This document shows, piece by piece, positions 52,230-59,991 of a DNA stretch of 64,000 nt (the stretch's first letter is position 1; the number at the start of each line of letters is the position of its first letter). The DNA is from Microvirga sp. VF16 (lineage in GTDB: Bacteria > Pseudomonadota > Alphaproteobacteria > Rhizobiales > Beijerinckiaceae), in the NCBI RefSeq assembly GCF_016864375.1, contig NZ_CP069354.1, positions 62,001 to 126,000 of the forward strand, written 5' to 3'. The position numbers and the translations under genes were made by a program. The notes below the pieces were generated by a model. That model was given only the letters and a program-made list of their open reading frames with translations. It was not told the origin of the DNA and searched no databases.

Positions 52230-52570
52230 CTTTGGACACCTTAGGGAGAGCACCTCTCAAGCGCGCGCATTTTTGGCACAGTTAAGGAGAGAGCGCCTAG
52301 ATGCGTTTTTACCAGTCTTAAGGGGACACGCGGAACCTCCTAATGCTTTTGGAACGCTTTAGGAGATGCCGCACTTTTGTCCCCCTTAAGGAGAGGCTGC
52401 ATTTTTGTCTCCCTTAAGGAGAGAGCACTCACTTTTGTGGCCCCTAAGGAGGGGCGTGCACTTTTGTGCCCTTTAAGGGGAGCCTCTCCAAGCATTCTTG
52501 CCAGCCTTAAGGAGAACGCACCGCTCATGCGATCCATCAGACCCGCAGAAATGGGACGCTTTAGGGGAAG
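52230..52570. repeat. Array of ten bipartite motifs TTTTG-N6-TTAAGG
   Basis: TTAAGG-type cores begin at 52241, 52282, 52318, 52358, 52386, 52414, 52444, 52473, 52507 and 52560. In every one a T-rich word (TTTTG or one or two changes) ends exactly 6 bases upstream, and AGAG usually follows. The inner copies are 28-30 bp apart. Some cores are imperfect palindromes with compensating changes (GCCCC/GGGGC, CCCTT/AAGGG). A replication origin with iterons, protein-binding sites, or a helper-phage promoter cluster are all possible. It is not CRISPR-like. Confidence 0.75.
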
Positions 52571-52652
52571 TGTGTGCCTTCCATGAGCGGCATCATGCAT
52601 CTCTCCAGGAACATCTTATGGAAAGGGGCTCTCCCCTCTCTCCGAACTCTCA

Positions 52653-52683
52653 GGGCCTCGCCTTCATGGCGGGGCTCTTTTTT
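52653..52683 (+). terminator. Rho-independent terminator
   Basis: GGGCCTCGCC and GGCGGGGCTC pair over 10 bp (two G-T pairs) around TTCAT, followed by TTTTTT. It separates the repeat array from the operon at 52728. Confidence 0.8.
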
Positions 52684-52727
52684 GTTGTCATGAAGACACA
52701 GACACTTGCCACGGAAAGGAATAACGA

Positions 52728-53696
52728 ATGGGTGGCGGATCACAGAAAACCACAGAATATCAGAAAACTGACCCTTGGGCCGGTCAACAGCCATATCTGA
52801 AGGATGCGTTTGCTGAGGCCCAACAGATCTACAACAGCAAGAAGGATTCCAACGGGTACTCTGGAAACCACGTTGCTAGTTACGAGCCTCAAGATATCTC
52901 AGGCATGAGGGCAGTCCGTGATTGGGCGGGTACTACAGGCCAAGGGATCATCGATACGCAGGCTGCTGGTGGTCAGGACTTGTTCTCTCGGGGCTCTCAG
53001 GCCCTCACTGAGGTCGATAGAAGCCTTGAGGACTTTGCGGCGAAGGATTGGACCGCAACGCACATCGATAACGCGGGACGGTACTCTAACAACCCGTTCA
53101 TGGATGCGATGGTGGAGGCTTCTACTCGTGATGCTCAACGGACCTTCAATGAGGACACCATTCGAGGCATCAACCAGAACGCCGCGACCACTGGTAACAC
53201 TAATAGCACTCGTGCGGGCGTGGCGGCTGGTATTGCTCAACGTGGAGTCGCTGACTTCGCCGGTGACACATCAGCGACCATGCGTGGTGATGCGTGGAGT
53301 ACGGGGCTGAAGATGAGCCAGGGCGATCAGCAGAGCATTCTTAAGAGTCTGATGGGCGATGGGGGGCGCGGCGATCTTGCCAGAGATACAGTCGCAAGGG
53401 GCAGCACCATGATGAATGATGCCTTAGCGAATGAGGCTGGTGTTCTGGGTCTTCAGTCATCGATTGCCGAGCTTCTCAAGGGTGACAAACAGTCCAAGCT
53501 CGATAACGCCATGCAGAAGTACGAGTACAAGGACACGCGCAGGCAGTCGCTCCTTGATAAGTTCTACAACATCGTAGGCAACAAGCTTTGGGGTAGCGAA
53601 GGCTTCTCAACCTCCAAGACTGAGGCACAACCTTCGGCAATGTCCACGGCTGGCTCGATCATCGGCAGCATTGGCTCCCTGTTCAGGGGCAAATAG
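52728..53696 (+). CDS. Phage virion/DNA-ejection-like protein
   Basis: 322 residues, ATG 52728 after AAGGAA. The start TTEYQKTDPWAGQQPYLKDA then FAEAQQIYNSKK, and the Gly/Asn/Ala-rich centre (DAMVEASTRDAQRTFNEDTI, NQNAATTGNTNSTRAGVAAG), match a protein type common in podovirus virion modules. A C-terminal hydrophobic glycine stretch (MSTAGSIIGSIGSLF) resembles ejection proteins. It is the first gene of the five-gene operon and the only virion-type gene recognised. An ejection role is inferred from family resemblance. Confidence 0.6.
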   Translation: MGGGSQKTTEYQKTDPWAGQQPYLKDAFAEAQQIYNSKKDSNGYSGNHVASYEPQDISGMRAVRDWAGTTGQGIIDTQAAGGQDLFSRGSQALTEVDRSLEDFAAKDWTATHIDNAGRYSNNPFMDAMVEASTRDAQRTFNEDTIRGINQNAATTGNTNSTRAGVAAGIAQRGVADFAGDTSATMRGDAWSTGLKMSQGDQQSILKSLMGDGGRGDLARDTVARGSTMMNDALANEAGVLGLQSSIAELLKGDKQSKLDNAMQKYEYKDTRRQSLLDKFYNIVGNKLWGSEGFSTSKTEAQPSAMSTAGSIIGSIGSLFRGK

Positions 53697-53754
53697 CGGA
53701 AAGCACCAAGACAAACCAAGAGAGCGCCTAAGGGCGCTTAGGGTCAATCAAGAG

Positions 53755-53780
53755 AGGACCTCCAGCGATGGGGGTCCTTT
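53755..53780 (+). terminator. Rho-independent terminator
   Basis: AGGACCTC and GGGGTCCT-type arms (8 bp, one G-T) enclose AGCGATG, followed by TTT. It lies between the virion-like gene and the next genes. A second palindrome AGCGCC TAAG GGCGCT is at 53723. Confidence 0.6.
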
Positions 53781-53805
53781 CGCATTTTCAGACAGGACAA
53801 CAACG

Positions 53806-54012
53806 ATGATTACGCGTCGATTCAACGAACCAAGGGGCCTCTCGGAGGAAACTCCGTTCTATGGGCTTTATGTGCGGCTCTCAGGTGAGAGCCGAGAACT
53901 CTTCAGAAAGGCACACGAGATTGCCGCCAAGCGGCTAGGAGCCACACCAAGCAATCCCATCCTGCTCGATGAGCTACTCAAGGCGTACCTGAGGGAAGCC
54001 GGAAATGGCTAA
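53806..54012 (+). CDS. Small hypothetical protein before endonuclease I
   Basis: 68 residues from ATG 53806 with AGGACA upstream. The sequence (MITRRFNEPRGLSEETPFYG, then RKAHEIAAKRLGATPSNPIL) ends in a helix. It overlaps endonuclease I by 8 bp, indicating coupling. No family is recognised; a regulator-like role is possible. Confidence 0.6.
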   Translation: MITRRFNEPRGLSEETPFYGLYVRLSGESRELFRKAHEIAAKRLGATPSNPILLDELLKAYLREAGNG

Positions 54013-54442
54013 GGGTAAGATACGCAAAAGGAAGTCTAGGAATCTCACGAGAACGGAGTACCGCTCTGATCTTGAGTGGAAGGTCTCACGGCAACTCACG
54101 GAAGCTGAGATTCCGTTTGTTTATGAGGGTGAGGTGTTGCCCTACATCATGGGCAGGAAGGTCCACAACTACACTCCTGATTTCAAGCTGGGTCCGAGCA
54201 CATTCCTCGAAATCAAGGGGAGGTTCGTGAATCCAGATCGGGACAGCCGAAAGCTCCTTCTCGTCCAGCAGCAGCACCCAGAAATTGACCTCCGCATTGT
54301 GTTTCAACGCGAGAACCAAGCGCTCTCACGTGATGACACAACCACTTACGCTGAGTGGGCGGACGCCAACGGATTCACATGGGCTGGTAAGGGTGCTGTA
54401 CCTGAAGAATGGCTCCTTGAGTTCAAAGGGAGGCTCCATTGA
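54005..54442 (+). CDS. T7-type endonuclease I (Holliday junction resolvase)
   Basis: 145 residues. Visible residues E24 (YRSDLEWKV), D59 (YTPDF), E69 and K71 (FLEIKG) have the same spacing as the catalytic E20, D55, E65, K67 of T7 gp3, each shifted by 4. The C-terminal TTYAEWADANGF and VPEEWL also match. It cuts branched DNA during replication and packaging of T7-like phages. It overlaps neighbours on both sides in a compact operon. Confidence 0.92.
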   Translation: MAKGKIRKRKSRNLTRTEYRSDLEWKVSRQLTEAEIPFVYEGEVLPYIMGRKVHNYTPDFKLGPSTFLEIKGRFVNPDRDSRKLLLVQQQHPEIDLRIVFQRENQALSRDDTTTYAEWADANGFTWAGKGAVPEEWLLEFKGRLH

Positions 54443-54651
54443 GAGGGAAAACCACTCAAAGAGAGACCGTACCTGTGAGGGTCTATATCAACCCTGAGTA
54501 TCTCGACAGGCTTGGAGAAATAACGGGAGTTCATGGGCTGTCTCTGAGCAGACTCGTGAACGCAGCAATCGCCGTGTCCATGCGACACAAAGAAGAACTT
54601 GTGAGGGACGCAGGAGGCGTCAAACAATTATGCCAAGAGACTCAAAGCTAA
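54439..54651 (+). CDS. Ribbon-helix-helix DNA-binding protein
   Basis: 70 residues from a TTG that overlaps the preceding stop (TTGA), with GGGAGG upstream. The PVRVYINPEYLDRLGEITGV strand and the LSLSRLVNAAIAVSMRHK helices fit a CopG/Arc-type fold. It may repress or activate the operon, or control replication, from the adjacent array. Confidence 0.65.
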   Translation: MRGKTTQRETVPVRVYINPEYLDRLGEITGVHGLSLSRLVNAAIAVSMRHKEELVRDAGGVKQLCQETQS

Positions 54652-56093
54652 TCTCAGCGGAGGAGGCGAGTAGACTTCTTAAGGCGGGAGAGGCTGTTAG
54701 GTCTGGAACGTCTGAGCACCACAGGATGATGGCAAGCCTTTGGGAGGCTGTAGCGAGGAACCTTATCTTCGTCGTTACGGCCAATGCGTGGTTTTATCGG
54801 AGTCTCGGAGCCGATAGGACGCCACTCAGGGATAACGCGGCACAGATGAAGGTTGATCTCGACTTTTCCTCTGAGAAGCCTGTGCTCTCTTATGGAAGGA
54901 ACGATGGGAAGGTGAGGCTTTCCTATGAAGCCCCTCAACTATCTGAGGTTTCTAGCCCGATACTGCACAAGACGCTTGGGAGTTATCTCAAGGTCGATGA
55001 GCAGGGTTTTACGGCCCTACACCGCATGGTGGTGGACTTCATGGACACCTACCCGGGCAAAGAGAGTATCGTTGTGCTTCCTGAGAGAGCTAAGGTCTGG
55101 AACCTGTGGAGCCCTCCTGAGGTCAAACCTATCAGGACCAAGGGATATCAGGAGCCTAGGTGGTTCCTTGATGTGGTGGAGAGGTTCTTTGGGGATCACG
55201 AGACGGAGCGTGATTACTTCCTAGATTGGTGCACACATCTCATATGCCGACCAGATGTGAAGATGCCTGTTTCGGTATTGCTTGTGTCCAGCCTAACAGG
55301 TGCCGGTAAGGGCTTCATTGCGGAGGCTCTTAAGTACATGGTGGGAACTAGGAACTATAAGAACATCACCTCAGGCACACTGAAAGGGGGCTTCCAATCG
55401 TTCGTGATGGGAACCACGCTCGCAGTCGTTAACGAGCTTTATGAGCAAGGCGACTATGGATTCGCTGATAATCTCAAGACTTGGCAGAGTGAGGAAAGCC
55501 AGTTCGTGAACATCAAGTACGGGCCACAACAGAACACCCGTAACATGATTCACTTCTTAGCTTTCTCCAACCGATCATCAGCTATCGTTCTTGATGAGGA
55601 GGATAGGCGGTGGTTCACCTTTGAGAGCCCACAGCGGGACGCCATGCCTGCGGAGTGGTGGTCTGATAGGTGGAAGTATCTCAAGCATCCTGAGACACGC
55701 TTGCCTCACATGGGAGCGCTTGGAAGCCTTAGGCGGTGGTTTGAAGATCGTATGAAGGAGATCGAGCGAACCGGAAGATTCCAGCCGTTCGCAAGACCTC
55801 CTGAGACGGAACACAAGCGCAGTCTGATTGAGGATAGTCGCTCCCCGTTCTACGTGCAGGTGGCAGGGATGCTTGAGCGTCGTGAGGTGCCTGAGGTCTC
55901 TAACGCGAGAGGGCTCACAACCATCCCGCTGATAGAAGCCTCTTTGGAGTTCACGGGGTCGTACAAGAGACCTCCGAACAATCAAATGACGCAGGACCTG
56001 GGGGCCTTAGGGTTCACAAGGGTTCGGACGAAACAGGGGAGGTTCTGGGAGCTTCCCAAAGGCTATAAGGTGGGTGAGACGCTCGATATTTGA
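54630..56093 (+). CDS. DUF5906-like phage replicative helicase/primase-helicase
   Basis: 487 residues. The ATPase core has Walker A SSLTGAGKGF (residues ~220-229) and a Walker B-like LAVVNELYEQ, then FSNRSSAIVLDEEDRRWF (arginine finger region) typical of the SF3/DUF5906 helicases used by phages and satellites. The N-terminal ~150 residues are divergent and may load or prime. A C-terminal winged helix is plausible (residues 410-480). ATG 54630 follows AGGAGG with 13-base spacing. No separate primase is in the element. Confidence 0.75.
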   Translation: MPRDSKLISAEEASRLLKAGEAVRSGTSEHHRMMASLWEAVARNLIFVVTANAWFYRSLGADRTPLRDNAAQMKVDLDFSSEKPVLSYGRNDGKVRLSYEAPQLSEVSSPILHKTLGSYLKVDEQGFTALHRMVVDFMDTYPGKESIVVLPERAKVWNLWSPPEVKPIRTKGYQEPRWFLDVVERFFGDHETERDYFLDWCTHLICRPDVKMPVSVLLVSSLTGAGKGFIAEALKYMVGTRNYKNITSGTLKGGFQSFVMGTTLAVVNELYEQGDYGFADNLKTWQSEESQFVNIKYGPQQNTRNMIHFLAFSNRSSAIVLDEEDRRWFTFESPQRDAMPAEWWSDRWKYLKHPETRLPHMGALGSLRRWFEDRMKEIERTGRFQPFARPPETEHKRSLIEDSRSPFYVQVAGMLERREVPEVSNARGLTTIPLIEASLEFTGSYKRPPNNQMTQDLGALGFTRVRTKQGRFWELPKGYKVGETLDI

Positions 56094-56172
56094 GCGTAAT
56101 CGCTAGGAGTCACCCCGATGTGCGAGACACGAGAAATCCTTTGTTTCTAAGGAGTTCAAGGACCTTAAGCAT

Positions 56173-56185
56173 CGGGGAGGCCCCG
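56173..56185 (+). terminator. Possible terminator after the helicase gene
   Basis: CGGGG and CCCCG flank AGG. The tail (TTCATTAGTGTTT) is only moderately T-rich. It lies between the convergent helicase and integrase genes. Confidence 0.4.
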
Positions 56186-56294
56186 TTCATTAGTGTTTAG
56201 CCTGTTTCGTGTGTCACCGTGTGTCACCAGCACATGGGAGCCTCAACTCTGGAGTATTGTGTTGCAATTATGCAACATTATAAACATGCGCCGA

Positions 56295-57671
56295 CTATTC
56301 GGGCCTGTAAATTACAACCTCTTCTAGATAACCCTGAAGCTGCTTGAGTTCGTGCCCCTCGCCATAGCCCTGAGGAATCGTGAATCTCCCCCATCCACCT
56401 ATGCGGTTGTGAGCCTCCTCAGGTATCTTGGCTAATCTCAAGCGGTCCTTCATCGCGTGGCGGAATGAATGAGATGTCTTGCTGATTTCAAGGGAATTCC
56501 GAAGCCACTTCTTGATGGCGTTGGATGCCGCAGTGCCGTTAACGCCTTCATCATTGGCATAGCGGGGAAAGAGCCATCCATCTCTGCGCTTGAGTGCCTT
56601 GGATTGCTTGACGGCTCTTGTGACTCCCCAAAGGGCCATGCCAACCAAGGGGACCTTACGTTCCGTTGTCTCTTCCTTGAGGGATCGACCGTGCTTCAGG
56701 TGAGTTCGTATCCAGATATGCGGAACAGCGTGGTCTAAGAAAACGTCCTCAAGCCGCAATCCGGCAATCTCACTTAACCGAGCGCCTGTATCGGACAGAG
56801 CAGCAACCAGATGGCGAATATCGTCATCCCTTTCCACGCAATCCTTAGCAATCGTCGTAAGTTCTTCCTTTGTGAAGGACACACGCCGCTGCTTATCCAG
56901 CCCCAAGTTAGGGATTTTGAGCCGCCTAAACGGGTTGTCCAAGCCACGTAGTTCAAGCTCGTCAATCGCTATGTTGAACACCGCGCTAAGTACAGCGATG
57001 CGGCGGCGGATAGTGGCTGTCTTGTTGCCCTTAGCCGATAGAACTTCGATCACAGCCCGACCATGGGCACGATTATAGAGGTCTAACGGGAGGTCTCCTG
57101 CCACACTCTCTAGATGCCCAACAGCCCGCTTGGTGTTCTCAATGAACTTCTTCTGTTTGCCTTTGGCGTGCTGCTTCAGATACGCCTCTACGGCTTCGCT
57201 CAAGTGAGGACGGTGTTTGGTAGTCCCTTCACTCAGGAGGCGAACAGCTTCGGCCTCCACGGGCGTGTAAAAGCTATCTACGGGGCGAACCTGAGACACA
57301 TGAGGATCGTGGCGGGACTCAAGATACGCCGTGCCATAGCGCCGTGACATATAAGCGTCTAGCGCGTCCACCGTTTGGCTTGCATCACGGTTCAAATCGC
57401 CAGGGGCAAGCCCTAGAGACTTCAGGAGCGCATTAGCGCCTTCTGTGTTCTCACGGGTTGTAAGGCCCGAAGCTTGTCCCTCAGGAGAGCGTAGGGATTG
57501 CCAGAAGGCATCGTCTTTCGCAGCCAAAGCCGCAGCCAACTTCGCCGCTTGATGAGGGTCCTGTGTTTTCAGGCTCTCATAGCGATAGGGCTGCGGGTAA
57601 TGGTGTTGCAGTTCCTTCGGAATACGTCTCCGGTAGAACCAGACACCACGCTTCAGGACAGTGTACTTCAC
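56295..57671 (-). CDS. Tyrosine recombinase integrase of the element
   Basis: About 458 residues. Catalytic residues are visible: first Arg in DTGARLSEIAGL, HxxR in SHSFRHAMKD, the Trp/His position in RIGGWGRF, and Tyr in IPQGYGEGHEL. N-terminal arm-binding (RGVWFYRRRIPKEL) and SAM-like core-binding (~160-260) domains precede. GTG 57671 is my choice; TTG 57743 would add 24 residues. It lies next to tRNA-Leu, the standard place for such integrases, and would catalyse integration and excision between the 16-bp repeats. Confidence 0.9.
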   Translation of the reverse strand: MKYTVLKRGVWFYRRRIPKELQHHYPQPYRYESLKTQDPHQAAKLAAALAAKDDAFWQSLRSPEGQASGLTTRENTEGANALLKSLGLAPGDLNRDASQTVDALDAYMSRRYGTAYLESRHDPHVSQVRPVDSFYTPVEAEAVRLLSEGTTKHRPHLSEAVEAYLKQHAKGKQKKFIENTKRAVGHLESVAGDLPLDLYNRAHGRAVIEVLSAKGNKTATIRRRIAVLSAVFNIAIDELELRGLDNPFRRLKIPNLGLDKQRRVSFTKEELTTIAKDCVERDDDIRHLVAALSDTGARLSEIAGLRLEDVFLDHAVPHIWIRTHLKHGRSLKEETTERKVPLVGMALWGVTRAVKQSKALKRRDGWLFPRYANDEGVNGTAASNAIKKWLRNSLEISKTSHSFRHAMKDRLRLAKIPEEAHNRIGGWGRFTIPQGYGEGHELKQLQGYLEEVVIYRPE

Positions 57672-57795
57672 GGTGATTTTTAGAGAGCCAATCTGAAGGG
57701 TTAAAACTGACACCAGTGTGACCTCGTGTGTGACCACGAGCAACCGATTATCTAACTTAACCTCTTGAGAAAGCTTAGAAAACCATCAGGAAAGA

Positions 57796-57811
57796 TGGTG
57801 CCCAGGAGAGG
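57796..57811. repeat. Right attachment site (within tRNA-Leu)
   Basis: TGGTGCCCAGGAGAGG, identical to 47658-47673. The integrase starts about 120 bp away. Confidence 0.85.
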
Positions 57812-57880
57812 ACTCGAACCTCCACGGTGTTACCCGCTGCTACCTGAAAGCAGTGCGTCTACCAATTCCGCCACCTGGGC
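57796..57880 (-). tRNA. tRNA-Leu (anticodon CAG)
   Basis: Read on the minus strand: GCCCAGG acceptor start, D arm TGGCGGAATTGGTAGACGCA, anticodon stem CTGCT/AGCAG with loop TTCAGGT (anticodon CAG), long variable arm, T arm GGTTCGAGTCC, CTGGGCA and encoded CCA. 85 nt. It recognises CUG codons. Its last 16 bases are the right attachment site of the element, so the gene was kept whole on integration. Confidence 0.95.
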
Positions 57881-58057
57881 ATGCCTTGTCGGCGAGGCTT
57901 CGTTTACGGTGCTTCTGGGGCCGCGTCAATCGCCGAAAATGCGTCCCATGCGGTTTCTTGCTGTCGCACCTCTTCACAGGGGGGCGGCGTTTGACTAGAG
58001 ACGTTTTAAATTTCGCCCCAAGCTCCATACGGGCCCTTCACCGGGCAGGAGAGTTTC

Positions 58058-59071
58058 ATGATCGGTGCCCTTCGCACGCCTGAGCAACAAACCGTCACCG
58101 TTTTCGGCGGATCGGGCTTTCTCGGCCGCTACGTGGTGAGCCGTCTGGCCGAGCGCGGCTATCGCGTCCTCGTGCCGACCCGCCAGCCGAACCTCGCGAA
58201 CTTCCTGCCCCTGGGCAAGGTGGGTCAGATCAACCCGATCCATGCCAACCTGCGCAACGAGGATTCCATCGCCCATGCGGTGGCGCGGGCGGACCATGTG
58301 GTCAACCTCGTCGGCATCCTGCAGGAGACCGGCCGCCAGCGCTTCGACACGCTCCAGGCCAAGGCGCCGGCCATGATCGCGCGCCTGGCCAGGAAGGCCG
58401 TGTCCTTCACCCATGTCTCGGCCATCGGGGCCGATGCGGGTTCCGAATCGACCTATGCCCGCACCAAGGCCGAGGGCGAGACGGCCCTGCTCGAGGCGCG
58501 GCCGGATGCGACGATCCTGCGTCCTTCGCTGATGTTCGGGCCGGGCGACAGCTCGTTCAACCGCTTCGCCACGCTCGCGCGCATGCTCCCCGTGCTGCCG
58601 CTGCCAGGCGCCGAGACCCGCTTCCAGCCGGTCTATGCCGGCGACGTGGCCGAGGCCATCGTGCGGGCGGTGGACGGTGCGGTGCCGGGCGGGCGCACTT
58701 ATGAGCTCGGCGGACCCGAGATCCGCACCATGCGCCAGATGATGGAATTCGTGTTCGAGGTCACCGAGCGCAAGCGCGTCATCATCCCGGTGCCGAACTC
58801 CCTGGCGCGGACTCAAGGCAGCGTCCTTGGGACCCTCGACTGGCTGACGCTCGGCCTTCTGCCCGACGAGATCGTCACCACCCGCGACCAGGCAATCCTG
58901 CTGGAGACGGACAACGTGGTCTCGGAAAGCGCCATCCGCGAGGGCCGGACGCTCCAGGGACTCGGCCTCACGCCCACCACCATCGAGGCGATCGTGCCGA
59001 GCTACCTCCTGCGCTTCCGCAAGACCGGCCAGTTCGACCTCAAGCGCAACGCGCCGTCGACAGGCCACTGA
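58058..59071 (+). CDS. Complex I NDUFA9 subunit-family NAD(P)-binding protein
   Basis: 337 residues, atypical SDR. VTVFGGSGFLGRYVVSRLAE gives the nucleotide-binding loop; the ADHVVNLVGILQETGRQRFD and VSFTHVSAIGAD segments are typical of the NDUFA9-like group in alphaproteobacteria. It probably associates with respiratory complex I or binds NAD(P)H in a regulatory role. It is a single gene, with an upstream start after GCAGGAGAG. Confidence 0.88.
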   Translation: MIGALRTPEQQTVTVFGGSGFLGRYVVSRLAERGYRVLVPTRQPNLANFLPLGKVGQINPIHANLRNEDSIAHAVARADHVVNLVGILQETGRQRFDTLQAKAPAMIARLARKAVSFTHVSAIGADAGSESTYARTKAEGETALLEARPDATILRPSLMFGPGDSSFNRFATLARMLPVLPLPGAETRFQPVYAGDVAEAIVRAVDGAVPGGRTYELGGPEIRTMRQMMEFVFEVTERKRVIIPVPNSLARTQGSVLGTLDWLTLGLLPDEIVTTRDQAILLETDNVVSESAIREGRTLQGLGLTPTTIEAIVPSYLLRFRKTGQFDLKRNAPSTGH

Positions 59072-59079
59072 AGGGCTAG

Positions 59080-59193
59080 CGCATCGTGCGGAAAAGTGGA
59101 TCCGGTTTTCCGCGCTGAACGATGCGCCAGCCAAGAGAAGGAGCATCGGAAGCGACCCCAAAAGTGGGTCCACTTTTGGGTCCGATGCTCTAG
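59080..59193. repeat. Dispersed inverted repeats, double copy
   Basis: TAGCGCATCGTGCGGAAAAG to GAACGATGCGC, then GAGCATCGGAAGCGACCCC to TGGGTCCGATGCTC around AAAAGTGGGTCCACTTTT. It lies 8 bp after the NDUFA9-like gene's stop. Confidence 0.8.
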
Positions 59194-59204
59194 AAGCAAG
59201 CCCT

Positions 59205-59963
59205 TCAATATTTCTCGATGGGTGCGGGCTCTTCACGGCGAAGCGGCATCCGCTTCGCCGAATTCTGCGCGAGCTTCTTGTGCAGGTGAACCATCAGCGT
59301 CGCGCCGAAGATCGGCGTGATCAGGTTCAGCACCGGCACGAGAACGAGGCCCGCCACGACGGCACCAGCGGCCAGCACCGTGCCCCGGTGCTCGGTGCGC
59401 AGGCGCGCCACATCCTCAGCCGGCCAGAAGCGGCCCGCCGCCAGTTCAAAATATTCCCGGCCGAGCAGATAGGCATTGGCGACGAAAAACACGCCGATAT
59501 TGATACCGGGGATGAAGAACAGGAGCAGGGCGATGAGGTTCACAAGCAGCGACAGGCCGGCGAAGCGAAGACCGTAGAGAAGGGACTTGCCGAAGGGCAG
59601 CGCCTGTCCCGGCGGATCGGCCGGATAGTCCTTGCGCTCCACCACCTCGGCCACGTCGTCGAGGAAATAGCCCGCCACGATGGCGGAGATCGCCGGCAGC
59701 AGATAGATCAACGCAACGAAGAGGCCGAAGCCCGCCAGGAAGAACGCGAAGCTGTCGATGATAGGATAGCTGGCGCTCAGATCGTGGTTCGTGAGGAAGA
59801 TGTCGAACAGCTTGGTCAGGCCGAGCCAGACCAGGATAAGCAGCGCCACCGTCAATCCGATCGATTTCCAGAGAATGTGCCGCAGGGCGGGCGAGAAGAT
59901 CTCGCGGGCCGCCGCGAAAACCGATTGGATCAGCATCTGTCGTTCGTGTCCTTCATTCAGCAT
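59205..59963 (-). CDS. EI24/CysZ-like membrane protein
   Basis: About 252 residues with four or five membrane segments (SIGLTVALLILVWLGLTKLF, the FFLAGFGLFVALIYLLPAIS region, and NLIALLLFFIPGINIGVFFV). The pattern is the EI24 domain (CysZ family, linked to sulfate uptake in E. coli, unknown otherwise). The start at 59963 is a compromise; 59936 is possible. It diverges from the next gene with only 28 bp between starts. Confidence 0.78.
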   Translation of the reverse strand: MLNEGHERQMLIQSVFAAAREIFSPALRHILWKSIGLTVALLILVWLGLTKLFDIFLTNHDLSASYPIIDSFAFFLAGFGLFVALIYLLPAISAIVAGYFLDDVAEVVERKDYPADPPGQALPFGKSLLYGLRFAGLSLLVNLIALLLFFIPGINIGVFFVANAYLLGREYFELAAGRFWPAEDVARLRTEHRGTVLAAGAVVAGLVLVPVLNLITPIFGATLMVHLHKKLAQNSAKRMPLRREEPAPIEKY

Positions 59964-59991
59964 CCCTTGATGCAGGAGGCGGACCTTACTT

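Larger units (their letters stand above)
47658..57811. mobile_element. Integrated phage-satellite-like element in tRNA-Leu(CAG)
   Basis: A 16-bp direct repeat TGGTGCCCAGGAGAGG lies at 47658-47673 and at 57796-57811, where it is the 3' end (with CCA) of the intact tRNA-Leu. A tyrosine integrase gene lies next to the tRNA. The interior has visibly lower GC and different codon use from the flanks. Contents include a serine recombinase, virion-like protein, T7-type endonuclease I, ribbon-helix-helix protein, DUF5906-like helicase and small unknown genes. No terminase, portal or capsid gene was recognised, so a satellite or remnant prophage is more likely than a complete phage. Confidence 0.85.

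Noticed and set aside
52230..52570. CRISPR array
   Set aside because: The conserved part is only two short words with a 6-bp variable gap, spacing is irregular, and no cas genes exist.
52230..52570. Tandem T7-type promoters
   Set aside because: GGAGA follows the cores as in T7 promoters, but the 23-bp consensus (CACTATA core) is not matched, so it is kept only as one possibility in the finding.
52340..52600. An 86-residue minus-strand frame and a 69-residue plus-strand frame within the array
   Set aside because: The peptides only mirror the DNA repeat; no ribosome site is present.
47658..57811. Complete prophage
   Set aside because: No terminase, portal, capsid, tail or lysis gene was recognised and the length is only about 10 kb.
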